Positions 48,742 to 57,683 of a stretch of DNA of 64,000 nucleotides are shown here, one piece after another. The position numbers were made by a program, and so were the translations under genes. Every line of letters begins with the position of its first letter. Positions within the stretch are counted from its first letter, which is position 1. The notes below the pieces were generated by a model that was not told where the DNA came from, did not search any database, and worked only from the letters and a program-made list of their open reading frames with translations. This DNA is from Paramoeba atlantica (Eukaryota > Discosea), in assembly GCA_977017575.1 (NCBI GenBank), contig CDRNVI010000053.1:1-64000 (forward strand), given 5' to 3'.

Positions 48742-50451
48742 ATGCAAGTAAATTGGAGTCAAAACAATAGTAGCCAAATTAGCCAAGAATACAACTCTGC
48801 CGAGAGTAATTCGGTTGATTCTGAAGAACTCTTTCTATTTGACATTCCTTTGCATTTACTAGTTCCACAATATAGGCCAGAGGTACTTAAGGATGTCGTA
48901 AATTTGAGCCTTAGAGGCATTACAAGGGATGTGGAAGAAACATCAAACATTGAAAAAGATGCGAAAAGCCATACTCAGCCTAATCCAGCTGTAGCGTGCA
49001 CTAGTGAAGGAACATACCGTATTACAAAGACGGAGCACAGCTCAACCTTGTTGCTCGGACCAGTATTGCACAATTCTGGTGAAAATATATCACTCACTGT
49101 TTGGTGGAGCCCAAATAGCTCGTTTGCCGCATCACTCGAACGTATACGACCCGACTTCTCAGTAATCTACTCAATGATTCAAAATTGCCCGTATTACGAG
49201 CTTACTCAGGACCAAAGCACTTTTCCTGCTCTGGCATCCGATTTGTCATACAAAACCGCCCGCGCAGTGTCAAAGGGACCCGAAGTACAACGGGGTGGAT
49301 ACACTCCTGAAAAATACTATGCAGCAGCAAGCGCAAGTCGTCAAGAAATTAAGAATGAACTTCTAAGGGAGGGGCTTCGACTATTCTCATCCGACACATT
49401 GCAACGTCTTCACCCGCGCGTCTTAGATGAAGTCATTGACGCAATGATAGCCCAGTTGTCGGCGGCACGTATGCAGCCACCATACGAAGAACTCGATGGG
49501 AGAATAGACCGTGTTCCGCTCTACGTCGCCGTTGATGCCCTTCAAGAAATCTTTCCGCTAAAAGTGTTGCAATTCGTGGCGGAAAGATTTGGAATGTATC
49601 GTAGAATACATGTGGATGAAAGGCACATTATAATACCAAAACGTCTGGAAAAGAAATCCTTTCTGGTTGGTCTCCATCTTTGCCTGCGATCCTATATCCA
49701 GCATAAGACGGCGTTGATTTTACAAGATGGAGCTGTCCCTCTCAATGACGAGAAGCTATTAGAAGCATTGAAGAGTTCCTTACATCCAGATATAGCTTTA
49801 TGTGTGGCGCAAGGTTCCGGAGTAGATCCTTCCTCTGAATCGACACAACATTGTAAGTCCGGTGGTGTGCTCACTTTGTTTGATACACTAGATGAAATCC
49901 TTGGAGGCATTGCAGTTCGCACTCTTGAACCTAGCGTTGCGGAATGCGAACAAAATACAAATTCAGAATCTCCGTTGACGTGGCAATATTGCTATCCTGA
50001 CCATCTCCCAAAGGATAGTGCCTTGCATATGCTACAAACACTTTTTCAGCTGCGAAGTAGGTGGTCTAAAAGAGAGATTTTACCTTTCTTACTTCCAGTT
50101 TTCCGACCCTCGTGTTCCATTCCCATTGAAGATTTGAATGGGATTTCAAATACAATCGATACACAGGTTTCCTTCGAACACAGTCCAAACATCCCAATGA
50201 TATTGTTTGATAAAGAGACGGAAAATTTAGATCACCCCACGCCACATCCTTACGCTTGGAGAAGTGATTCAGAAACAAGAAACTATCCCGATCCAGCGTT
50301 TCCTCTTCTGTTCCTATGCACTCGTTCGTTTGCTTATCAGTCTTTCGCGAACTCAGCTGCGTCCATAGAAAAAGTGTTCGAGGATTTCATGGCTCGACAC
50401 GCAGAAAAAGAATATTTGAATGGAGATATATTCTATAGGAGCCGGAAATAG
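48742..50451 (+). CDS. DCC1-like sister-chromatid cohesion protein
   Basis: A 569-residue protein. Residues 25-120 match the start of DCC1 (DSCC1), a subunit of the CTF18-RFC clamp loader: ELFLFDIPLHLL, LSLRGI, then VACTSEGTYRITKTEHSSTL followed by LLG. Residues about 185-290 match its helical middle (GGYTPEKYYAAASASRQEIK, LDEVIDAMIAQLSAAR, RVPLYVAVDALQEIFPLKVL). The role would be loading of PCNA during replication and cohesion. The C-terminal half is longer than usual and its winged-helix repeats are only weakly visible. The assignment comes from remembered patterns. Confidence 0.65.
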   Translation: MQVNWSQNNSSQISQEYNSAESNSVDSEELFLFDIPLHLLVPQYRPEVLKDVVNLSLRGITRDVEETSNIEKDAKSHTQPNPAVACTSEGTYRITKTEHSSTLLLGPVLHNSGENISLTVWWSPNSSFAASLERIRPDFSVIYSMIQNCPYYELTQDQSTFPALASDLSYKTARAVSKGPEVQRGGYTPEKYYAAASASRQEIKNELLREGLRLFSSDTLQRLHPRVLDEVIDAMIAQLSAARMQPPYEELDGRIDRVPLYVAVDALQEIFPLKVLQFVAERFGMYRRIHVDERHIIIPKRLEKKSFLVGLHLCLRSYIQHKTALILQDGAVPLNDEKLLEALKSSLHPDIALCVAQGSGVDPSSESTQHCKSGGVLTLFDTLDEILGGIAVRTLEPSVAECEQNTNSESPLTWQYCYPDHLPKDSALHMLQTLFQLRSRWSKREILPFLLPVFRPSCSIPIEDLNGISNTIDTQVSFEHSPNIPMILFDKETENLDHPTPHPYAWRSDSETRNYPDPAFPLLFLCTRSFAYQSFANSAASIEKVFEDFMARHAEKEYLNGDIFYRSRK

Positions 50452-50456
50452 ACAAA

Positions 50457-50550
50457 TACTGTGTCCCCCCTTTATATTTCGCTGGTCAGGCCCCCCTTTA
50501 TACTTCGTTACTGCTCAAAATGGGCGAAGTATAAAGGGGGGGTCACAGTA
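50457..50550. mobile_element. 94-bp inverted-repeat element (hairpin)
   Basis: The arms TACTGTGTCCCCCCTTTATA (50457-50482, to TTTCGC) and GCGAAGTATAAAGGGGGGGT (50524-50550, to CACAGTA) are complementary with few mismatches, and both ends are TA. An inner copy CCCCCCTTTATACTTCG at about 50491-50507 also pairs with the right arm, so two stems are possible. It begins 5 bp after the DCC1-like stop codon and would lie in the 3' untranslated part of that mRNA. Confidence 0.75.
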
Positions 50551-50567
50551 ATACAGTATAATAATGT

Positions 50568-51950
50568 ATGGATGCTAGTGTACAATACGTAAATACGAAA
50601 ATGTATACAAATTGTTTAGAGCTATTGAAACTTAATCGAAACACAAACAATCGAAATATATATTATGTGATTCTTGAACTCAGATATGCTACTCTTTGTC
50701 ATTCGATGATTACCTTTAACCCGACCGTGATTTCGAGTGAGAGAACTTTCCAGAAAATTTCAGCGCACAATTCTGATTTATCCGCTGGGCGTTTCGAAGG
50801 AGAAAAAGACATCAAGGAAGTCCAAGCGAGACTTGCATCAGCTGTTAGTCAGTTAAGTGAATCCCGATCCGAGCTAACTCGTCTGCGCCTGCTGTGCTCT
50901 CAACTATATGTGGCCCAGTTAAAAGGGCAGCATTTAGCTCTCGACTCGGAGTCAAGATCTACTATGTCGAAAACGCTATCAAACCGCTACTCAACAGTTT
51001 ACACCACATACGAAGTACCATCACCAGAGAATCGTTGCGATGTTCCCATCATAAAGGATTCTTACAACGATCTGGGGATTAGAAGTTCGCATTACACACC
51101 AACTGTGAGTTGTGGTTCGCAGACTGAATCGCCGCGGGAAGTAGGTGAGCTTTCTACTAAATCAGCAGAGAGCAATTCCGAGGACAGAGCTTGTCAAATG
51201 ACTTTTACGCATGCACACTCTGTTGCCATTACACCCAGGACACCTTTTTCTGATGCTTTGGAGCAGCAAACACCTTGGGCGCATGATGGCAGGAGCGGAT
51301 ATCATTCGGAAAACTCTTACCTTCATAGCTGTTCGTCAAACGAAGATCGTCCAAACTTGAACACTACTACCTTGAATGCTGACTTTTCACCCTCCTCTAC
51401 GAATGGTGTACGGCTATCGTTTACCCCCTCGGAATTTAAGCGGGTGATTACGAATGAGCACTTTAATATGAACTCATTATCGACCCCCCGAAGTGCTGAG
51501 GAATTAATTAGCACACCGCGCAATAAAGATCGACTACATCGGACCACAAGTATCAGTTCTACGAATGAACTGATCTTTCAAACTAAGAAAACTAAGCCAA
51601 GTGCCGCTAGTAGGTCTCGGCGAACGAGGTCGTCCGAGGAGGAAGTGCTGGAGGGAAGTCAATCCGACGAAAACATGGAAGGCACAACAAATAAGCGCTT
51701 ACGCAGAGGTTCTACGAAAGACTTCAACGCAAAAAAATTGCGAGCATCAAACTCCACAAAAGCGCGAAATGAAGCACAAAGCTCAGTTAGCCCAGATACT
51801 AAAGAACTTTCAATAGGGGAAAGACTTCACCTTCGCAAAAAAAAATTAGATACGTTCGGCGATTATGTAAAAGAAACCTCCAGTACCAAGGAATTAGAGA
51901 ACTCGATTAAATCAAGCGCCAAAAAGTCTCGTAGAAAGAAAAGTCGATAA
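50568..51950 (+). CDS. unknown protein: coiled coil then basic tail
   Basis: A 460-residue protein without a recognised domain. A coiled coil lies at about 82-118 (VQARLASAVSQLSESRSELT, RLRLLCSQLYVAQLKG). The middle is Ser, Thr and Asn-rich with repeated S/T-P sites (TPRSAEELISTPRNKD). The last 110 residues are very basic, ending KSSAKKSRRKKSR, a likely nuclear signal. The layout recalls shugoshin and some other chromosome proteins, but there is no specific motif. The first 46 residues are AT-rich and may be untranslated: an in-frame ATG at 50706 is an equally good start, and the 94-bp repeat lies just upstream. Confidence 0.65.
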   Translation: MDASVQYVNTKMYTNCLELLKLNRNTNNRNIYYVILELRYATLCHSMITFNPTVISSERTFQKISAHNSDLSAGRFEGEKDIKEVQARLASAVSQLSESRSELTRLRLLCSQLYVAQLKGQHLALDSESRSTMSKTLSNRYSTVYTTYEVPSPENRCDVPIIKDSYNDLGIRSSHYTPTVSCGSQTESPREVGELSTKSAESNSEDRACQMTFTHAHSVAITPRTPFSDALEQQTPWAHDGRSGYHSENSYLHSCSSNEDRPNLNTTTLNADFSPSSTNGVRLSFTPSEFKRVITNEHFNMNSLSTPRSAEELISTPRNKDRLHRTTSISSTNELIFQTKKTKPSAASRSRRTRSSEEEVLEGSQSDENMEGTTNKRLRRGSTKDFNAKKLRASNSTKARNEAQSSVSPDTKELSIGERLHLRKKKLDTFGDYVKETSSTKELENSIKSSAKKSRRKKSR

Positions 51951-52145
51951 TTGCTTCGTATTTCCTTTTATATTACAATGACTTCAAAAGGATTTTTCTT
52001 AAAGGGTTGCCTAATTTTCGATTTTGAATGTACTATTTTGTTTTGGTATACAGGTTATGATATGATAACGTAACTTGAGGCTCTGTTATACTGTTAATCA
52101 AAATTGCAGCGGCTTACAATTTAATTCTTTAAAAAAATATGGTAC

Positions 52146-52163
52146 TACATTCGTTTTTTAAAG
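52146..52163 (+). promoter_or_regulatory. putative spliced-leader acceptor of the split SDHB gene
   Basis: ACATTCGTTTTTTAAAG, with AG at 52162-52163 and 43 nt before the ATG at 52207. No other ATG lies in between. Confidence 0.4.
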
Positions 52164-52206
52164 GGATTACGCACCCCTTTTGGAATCGCTACATAATATT
52201 TTTATA

Positions 52207-53055
52207 ATGTCACCCTTTTTGAGAGCTGTAGCGAGTACAAGCATATCTTCTCTTGTGACCTCCTCTAGACACCGATCCACCTTTCTGTTATATCAGAGCG
52301 GCTTGAGACATCAGTCCAGTACCAGCGCAGAAATTACGAATGTCGAAGAAAGTGATAAAGATGATCTGAACCCAATGTCAGAAAATGCAAACGGCGTGTT
52401 GCAGATCTCGCGCTTTGATCCGTCGTGCAACACTCAGAAACTTGACAGTTATTCTTTCAAGAAGACAAATGACTTTATGGTACTCGATCTATTAGTCGCG
52501 GTAAAAGCTCACCAAGACCCAAGCCTAGCCTTTCGAGCTTCATGCTGCGAGGGGGTATGTGGTAGTTGTGCAATGAATATAAATGGTGTAAACTCACTTG
52601 CCTGTGTTACTTATGCCCAGAAACACACAGTTGTTGGACCACTGCCGAACATGCCTGTAATAAAAGATTTGGTGGTAGATTTCAAGCTATTCTTTGGCCA
52701 ATACTCCTTTATTCGTCCCTATATACGGAACCTCAACTTGGACCGATACCATATTCAGTCGATATACAAGCGATATAATGAAATGATGAGCACAAGTCGC
52801 ACAAGACCCGCAATAACCAACGATAACGATGGATCCATCTTATTCCACAATGTGCCCGACAAACGCGGTACTTACTTGCGCCTGATTGACCGGTTAATTG
52901 CACAACAAGAAGTAAAAAAGGTTCTTATTATACTTTTGAAAATGAGACAAGAAGGTTTGAATTTAAGCAAAGGCGAAGAGGCAGAACTGTTGCGTGCCGC
53001 TGCGACACCTGTAGAGCTTGCTGAGACATCTGAGAATATGATCAACAAAGAATAA
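52207..53055 (+). CDS. SDH2N: succinate dehydrogenase iron-sulfur subunit, N-terminal half (SDH2N type)
   Basis: A 282-residue mitochondrial protein carrying only the 2Fe-2S ferredoxin-like half of complex II subunit B. The presequence is at about 1-40 (MSPFLRAVASTSISSL, Arg and Ser-rich). The cluster cysteines are C113, C118, C121 and C133 in SCCEGVCGSCAMN...LAC, with a second Cys (C114) where most species have Arg. The linker VIKDLVVDFKLFFGQY is typical of SdhB. After C133 there is no cysteine at all, so the 4Fe-4S and 3Fe-4S domain is absent. It is replaced by a helical tail. This is the split arrangement known in trypanosomes, where SDH2C is a separate gene; that gene is not in this window. 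Confidence 0.92.
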   Translation: MSPFLRAVASTSISSLVTSSRHRSTFLLYQSGLRHQSSTSAEITNVEESDKDDLNPMSENANGVLQISRFDPSCNTQKLDSYSFKKTNDFMVLDLLVAVKAHQDPSLAFRASCCEGVCGSCAMNINGVNSLACVTYAQKHTVVGPLPNMPVIKDLVVDFKLFFGQYSFIRPYIRNLNLDRYHIQSIYKRYNEMMSTSRTRPAITNDNDGSILFHNVPDKRGTYLRLIDRLIAQQEVKKVLIILLKMRQEGLNLSKGEEAELLRAAATPVELAETSENMINKE

Positions 53056-53542
53056 TGCTGTTCCTTTTGCATAACCTCTTTAAAGCCGTCCAAGGGAAAC
53101 GTCACATACTATTTAAATAAAAAAGTCAAGCATGTAAAGTTACTTCTATGAGCCCCGTAACAAAAGCGTTTCCCATACAAACTTTAGTACCACTTATGCC
53201 GAATAAGAATAGTGCTTGGCATTTTTAGTAAAATAGCACCCCTTATTACTCGTATTCGTATTATAAAAAATGCCTTTCTAAAAAGCTATAGCACAATAAT
53301 TTTACTGAATCTCTGACACAGCCAACTTTTGAAAAAGACCAAAATACCAGAAATAATGACCAGCAATGCGCACGAGATAAAAAAAGAAAAACGTTCGGAA
53401 ACGAAAATATAGAACTTCACATGAATATTCACCGTCGTCTTGAGATGTTGATTACCCCCTTTTAACCTCTTTATCACTACCGTAACATGCACTCTTCAAC
53501 ACAACACTACCTCCCTTACTCACTTCTTTAACTCCCCCCCGG
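53056..53542. other. spacer
   Basis: AT-rich to about 53450, then pyrimidine-rich to the next ATG. No gene or repeat is supported. Confidence 0.5.
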
Positions 53543-54685
53543 ATGGCACCCCCCACTTCCCTCTCCGCTATCTCCAACGATTGTCCCTACTGCGCCGAGA
53601 ACCCCTACGCAACCCGTGACGAGCCCTTTCCCCCCCTCGCGCGCCAACACTACCCGAGCCGCTGGTCTTTCTACCGCGACGCACTCCGGTCCCCCCGCTA
53701 CGTCCTGGCCCCCATGGTGGACCAGAGCGCATTAGCGTTTCGCATGCTGTGCCGGTCCTACGGCGCCGAGCTGTGCTACACCCCGATGTTCCACAGTGCG
53801 CAGTTTTCCCACAGTGAGGTCTACCGCCGACGTGAGTTCACGACGTGTGAAGGGGACCGACCGCTGGTGGTTCAGTTCTGTGGGAACTCCCCAACGACCG
53901 TGCTGTCCGCGGCACAGTATGTTGAGAACCACTGTGATGCGGTGGACTTGAATTTAGGGTGTCCTCAAGGGATTGCACGACGTGGACACTATGGGAGTTT
54001 TCTAATGGAGGATTGGGCGTTGATTCATAGGATTATTCACACGCTTGCGGTGGAGTTGAGGGTTCCGGTGACGGCGAAGATTAGGGTTTACCCGGATGTG
54101 GAGAAAACAGTCGCGTATGCTCGGATGGTGGTAGAGGCGGGGGCGTGGATGCTGGCCGTGCATGGAAGAACGCGAGAGATGAAAGGAGCACAGACAAGCC
54201 TTGCGGATTGGGAGCAAATTCGAGCCATTCGAGAGGCATTGCCGTACGTTCCCGTCCTGGCGAATGGTAATATTTTAACTGGAGACGATGTGGAACATTG
54301 TCTACGCGCGACCGGATGTGCAGGCATATTGTCTGCGGAAGGTCTGTTGTACGATCCCCGACTTTTTTTAAAACCCACTGGTCAAATCTTGTACAACGGT
54401 AGGTATAAAAAACTATTGCCTCTTGACGTGTGCTTGATTGATACAGTAGAAGATGTTGTACGGCGTTACCTAGAGTACAGTCAAAGGTACGGAGCTGTTG
54501 CCTCGCACGTGAAAGCACATTTGTTTAAACTTTTGTTTCACCTCTTTGCTCACTACCCAGAGCTGCGCGTGAAACTGGGGGATAGTTGTGGAAATTCTAT
54601 TGACACGCTACCCAACTGTGCGGCAAACATCATAGCTCAGGCTAGATCAAATTTTCTGCTTCAAAGTAGTAATATATTATCGTAG
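53543..54685 (+). CDS. DUS1: tRNA-dihydrouridine synthase, DUS1-like
   Basis: A 380-residue flavin enzyme that reduces uridines in the D loop of tRNA (positions 16 and 17 for DUS1). The TIM-barrel start is YVLAPMVDQSALAFRML at 53-69. The catalytic Cys is C140 in DLNLGCPQGIARRGHYGSFL, the form typical of DUS1. TAKIRVYPD, AVHGRTREMKG and LANGNILTGDDVEHCL are the later FMN and phosphate-binding parts. A small helical domain follows. An N-terminal CPYCAEN segment is an extra. The first 200 bases are C-rich, then the coding strand is G-rich. Confidence 0.94.
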   Translation: MAPPTSLSAISNDCPYCAENPYATRDEPFPPLARQHYPSRWSFYRDALRSPRYVLAPMVDQSALAFRMLCRSYGAELCYTPMFHSAQFSHSEVYRRREFTTCEGDRPLVVQFCGNSPTTVLSAAQYVENHCDAVDLNLGCPQGIARRGHYGSFLMEDWALIHRIIHTLAVELRVPVTAKIRVYPDVEKTVAYARMVVEAGAWMLAVHGRTREMKGAQTSLADWEQIRAIREALPYVPVLANGNILTGDDVEHCLRATGCAGILSAEGLLYDPRLFLKPTGQILYNGRYKKLLPLDVCLIDTVEDVVRRYLEYSQRYGAVASHVKAHLFKLLFHLFAHYPELRVKLGDSCGNSIDTLPNCAANIIAQARSNFLLQSSNILS

Positions 54686-54870
54686 ACGCTCTAACACCCT
54701 ACTGTGATGATCTACAGCAGGAGACCACATTTTGACCATATTGTTTTTGGCAAATAAATTTTGGTCTCATTTCTTGAATTAATTAGTCAGAATTAAAAGA
54801 AAACATATTTCATCTTGAATATGATACATGACAGATATCCACAAAAATCTTATAGAAGTACTTGCTTTTT

Positions 54871-56718
54871 ATGCCCACCCTCACTTGCATCCGCTCATAT
54901 CTATTTGAGCTTCTTGGAAAAACATTTTCTGACGTAGAATTCGCCGACATCTGCTTTCGCTTCGGTGTGGAACTCGATGAGATAACTACCCCAGAAGAAA
55001 TGAAAGCGAAAGAGATGGGAGAGAAGATTGCTCGCACGAGCGACTTCTCTGCTGAAAATAACGATATCATTTTTAAGATCGATTGTCCCGCGAATCGGCA
55101 TGACCTCCTAAGTGTCGAAGGCATGGCTGTTGCACTAAAAGTTTTTCTAGGTCTCATTCCAACGCCATGTCATCGATTAATCCGCCCTTCTTCCTTGGTT
55201 ACTGTCCACGTTATGCGTTCTGTGAAGCATGTTCGGGAGTTCATATCGTGCGCAATTTTGCGAGAGCTTAATTTTACGACCACTTCCTTAGCATCTTTCA
55301 TAGACTTTCAGGATAAACTTCACCAAAGTTTGGCACGTCGACGAAGTTTAGCCTCAGTTGGAACACATGACCTCTCCAAAATACGTCCTCCATTTTTCTA
55401 CGATGCACAGCCGAGAAATGTGATCCAGTTCGTCCCATTGAAGCAGAGCACCACATTGAGTTGCGCCGAAAACGGACTTGCAGAATATTACAAGGATGAC
55501 AAATTTATATCGAAGTACGTATCTCTGCTTTCCCCGTTCCCAAATTACCCGATAGTCAGAGATTCCGTTCCGAAAGTGCTTTCCCTCCCCCCCATAATAA
55601 ATTCGGCTTACAGCGCAATCTCTCTTTCCACTCGGGATGTCTTTATTGAGTGCACAGGAGTAGACAAGAAAAAAACAGACAATCTACTTCAACTGCTGGT
55701 AGCCTCCTTTTCAATGTATTGTAAGGATCCCTTTACCATTGAACCAGTTGAACTGAAGTACGAAGACGGGAGAAAATCTGAGCTTACCCCTAGCCTTGGA
55801 AGTAGAAGCATGACGTGCAGCACAAGTAGACTTGCGACGCAAATAGGCCTTTTTCACGAAGAGCTCACTCCTTCAATCTGTGCATCACTGCTTCGTAAAA
55901 TGCAAATCGAAGCCGATCCGAGTTCAAATGACGATCTACTGGAAGTGCAAGTACCTATACAGCGACCGGATATTCTGCACGAGTGTGACATTATGGAAGA
56001 CGTTGCGATTGCTTTTGGATATGATAAACTTGTGCAACGGGATCCGATTGTTCCTACTTTGAGCTCAGGAACGCAAAACAGACTGGAAAAACTATCTCAC
56101 TTACTTCGTCTCGAAATCGCTACCTGTGGCTACAGCGAGATTCTGACTACCAGTCTCTGCAGTCGTGACGAGACATCCCGAATGTTGCGCCGCAAAGAGG
56201 ACAACTCGGCGGTACAAATCGCAAATCCTAAAACGCATGATTATCAAATTTGTCGGACTTCTCTACTTCCAGGAACATTACGTTTCTTAATGCATAATTT
56301 ACACCATGCACTTCCAATACAGTTATTTGAGGTCACTGACGTGGTTTTGAAGGATGTGACCGCTCGCACGGGAGCCCGGAACAAAAGACATGTCGCGGCT
56401 TTATGTTGCACGGCCGATCGCAGTGCTTTTCATTGTTTACGTGGGGTACTTGAACACATAATGGAAAAGTTGGAGGTCCCAAAGCTCAATGTTGTGAAAT
56501 CAGACGATCAAGATTTCTTTTTACCTGGACGAGGGGCTGATATCGTAATTAACACGCGGAAAGATTCTTCTATGCAGAACATTGGATGTATCGGCGTATT
56601 ACATCCCGAGGTCCTAAGCAATTTTGATATTTCATATCCCGTAACGTACATGGAATTTACTATAGAGCCATTTGTTTCTGATTCTGGTGTGTCAGAAAAT
56701 GAAATTACAGAAAACTAG
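54871..56718 (+). CDS. FARSB: phenylalanyl-tRNA synthetase beta chain, cytosolic
   Basis: A 615-residue subunit of the heterotetrameric enzyme that charges tRNA-Phe. The first ATG, 54871, gives MPTLTCIRSYLFELLGKTFS, matching the eukaryotic beta chain. Other family landmarks are FKIDCPANRHDLLSVEGMAV (B1 domain), the B3/B4 editing domain at about 110-280, the B5 domain with RPDILHECDIMEDVAIAFGY at about 366-388, and the inactive catalytic-like core with QICRTSLLPGTLRFL and QLFEVTDVV. Length is normal. The alpha chain is not in this window. Confidence 0.96.
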   Translation: MPTLTCIRSYLFELLGKTFSDVEFADICFRFGVELDEITTPEEMKAKEMGEKIARTSDFSAENNDIIFKIDCPANRHDLLSVEGMAVALKVFLGLIPTPCHRLIRPSSLVTVHVMRSVKHVREFISCAILRELNFTTTSLASFIDFQDKLHQSLARRRSLASVGTHDLSKIRPPFFYDAQPRNVIQFVPLKQSTTLSCAENGLAEYYKDDKFISKYVSLLSPFPNYPIVRDSVPKVLSLPPIINSAYSAISLSTRDVFIECTGVDKKKTDNLLQLLVASFSMYCKDPFTIEPVELKYEDGRKSELTPSLGSRSMTCSTSRLATQIGLFHEELTPSICASLLRKMQIEADPSSNDDLLEVQVPIQRPDILHECDIMEDVAIAFGYDKLVQRDPIVPTLSSGTQNRLEKLSHLLRLEIATCGYSEILTTSLCSRDETSRMLRRKEDNSAVQIANPKTHDYQICRTSLLPGTLRFLMHNLHHALPIQLFEVTDVVLKDVTARTGARNKRHVAALCCTADRSAFHCLRGVLEHIMEKLEVPKLNVVKSDDQDFFLPGRGADIVINTRKDSSMQNIGCIGVLHPEVLSNFDISYPVTYMEFTIEPFVSDSGVSENEITEN

Positions 56719-56910
56719 CTTTTAGTTTTCACGAGCATTAATGGGTGGGCGTCTCTTTCGCTATAAACATTTATCCTCGGGACTAGTTCGTTATCGATTT
56801 CACCACTTTTATTGCTTCAATATTATTTTTTACAGCTATAAAAATCATAAGTCTACTCAGTCGTCGATAGCTACAGTTATAGCTACAGTTCTACTTTAGG
56901 TGATACACTT

Positions 56911-56924
56911 TAGCTTTTACACCA
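56911..56924 (+). promoter_or_regulatory. putative spliced-leader acceptor of RPL26
   Basis: TAGCTTTTACACCAG gives an AG at 56923-56924, 22 nt before the ATG at 56947, with an alternative AG just upstream. Confidence 0.35.
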
Positions 56925-56946
56925 GCTATATCATACTCAACGAGCA

Positions 56947-57357
56947 ATGGTCACCATAAGCCGTCGCAAGCAAAGAAAAGCCCACTTCACTGCCCCCAGC
57001 CACGAACGACGTATTCGTATGAGTGCCCCATTGTCCAAGGAGCTGCGAGCCAAATATGGAGTACGATCAATGCCTGTCCGCCGTGATGACGAGGTCAAAG
57101 TAAAGCGAGGACAATCCAAAGGACGAGAAGGGAAGATTACTCAAGTGTATCGTTTGAAATGGGTTATTCACGTGGACAAGCTTAATCGGGAAAAAGCGAA
57201 CGGTACGTCAGTGCCTCTTGGAATTAACGCATCTAATGTTGAAATAATAAAGCTTAAGCTAACGAAAGACCGCAGGCGCATTTTGGAGCGTAAGGCTCAA
57301 CACCGTAGTAAGGATGAAGTTATTAAGTCCGACACGAAAATGAAGGAAATAGACTAA
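56947..57357 (+). CDS. RPL26: 60S ribosomal protein L26 (uL24)
   Basis: A 136-residue basic protein of the large subunit near the exit tunnel. Sequence [20 protein letters not shown], then [20 protein letters not shown] is diagnostic, and the KOW motif is [20 protein letters not shown]. It ends in a Lys-rich tail. The length is normal. Confidence 0.97.
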   Translation: MVTISRRKQRKAHFTAPSHERRIRMSAPLSKELRAKYGVRSMPVRRDDEVKVKRGQSKGREGKITQVYRLKWVIHVDKLNREKANGTSVPLGINASNVEIIKLKLTKDRRRILERKAQHRSKDEVIKSDTKMKEID

Positions 57358-57683
57358 GAAAGTCATGTTTTCACGAAAGAAAGTGTAAGTATTGAATCCT
57401 GTCATATTTAGAATTTATAGTTCTGTCTATAACATAAAGCGAAATAGTATAGTAAAGCATCCAAATTAACTTTACTTATTGATGTTATCATAGTGTATTG
57501 TTATATGCGAAGACAATTGCTTTGCATAAGAAAATCTCAAAAAAATATCCTTTGTTTCAAAATTAGATTACAAAAATGTGCTGCAGTAACAAACGAGAGA
57601 GCGTACTACAATCAATATTACATCCAACTCAGAGTACCCTGATGCGCTCTTAGTTATCCTCCGCGTTGTCATTGCTGTAGGGC
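57358..57683. other. spacer
   Basis: 326 bases, AT-rich. No gene or repeat is supported. Confidence 0.5.
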
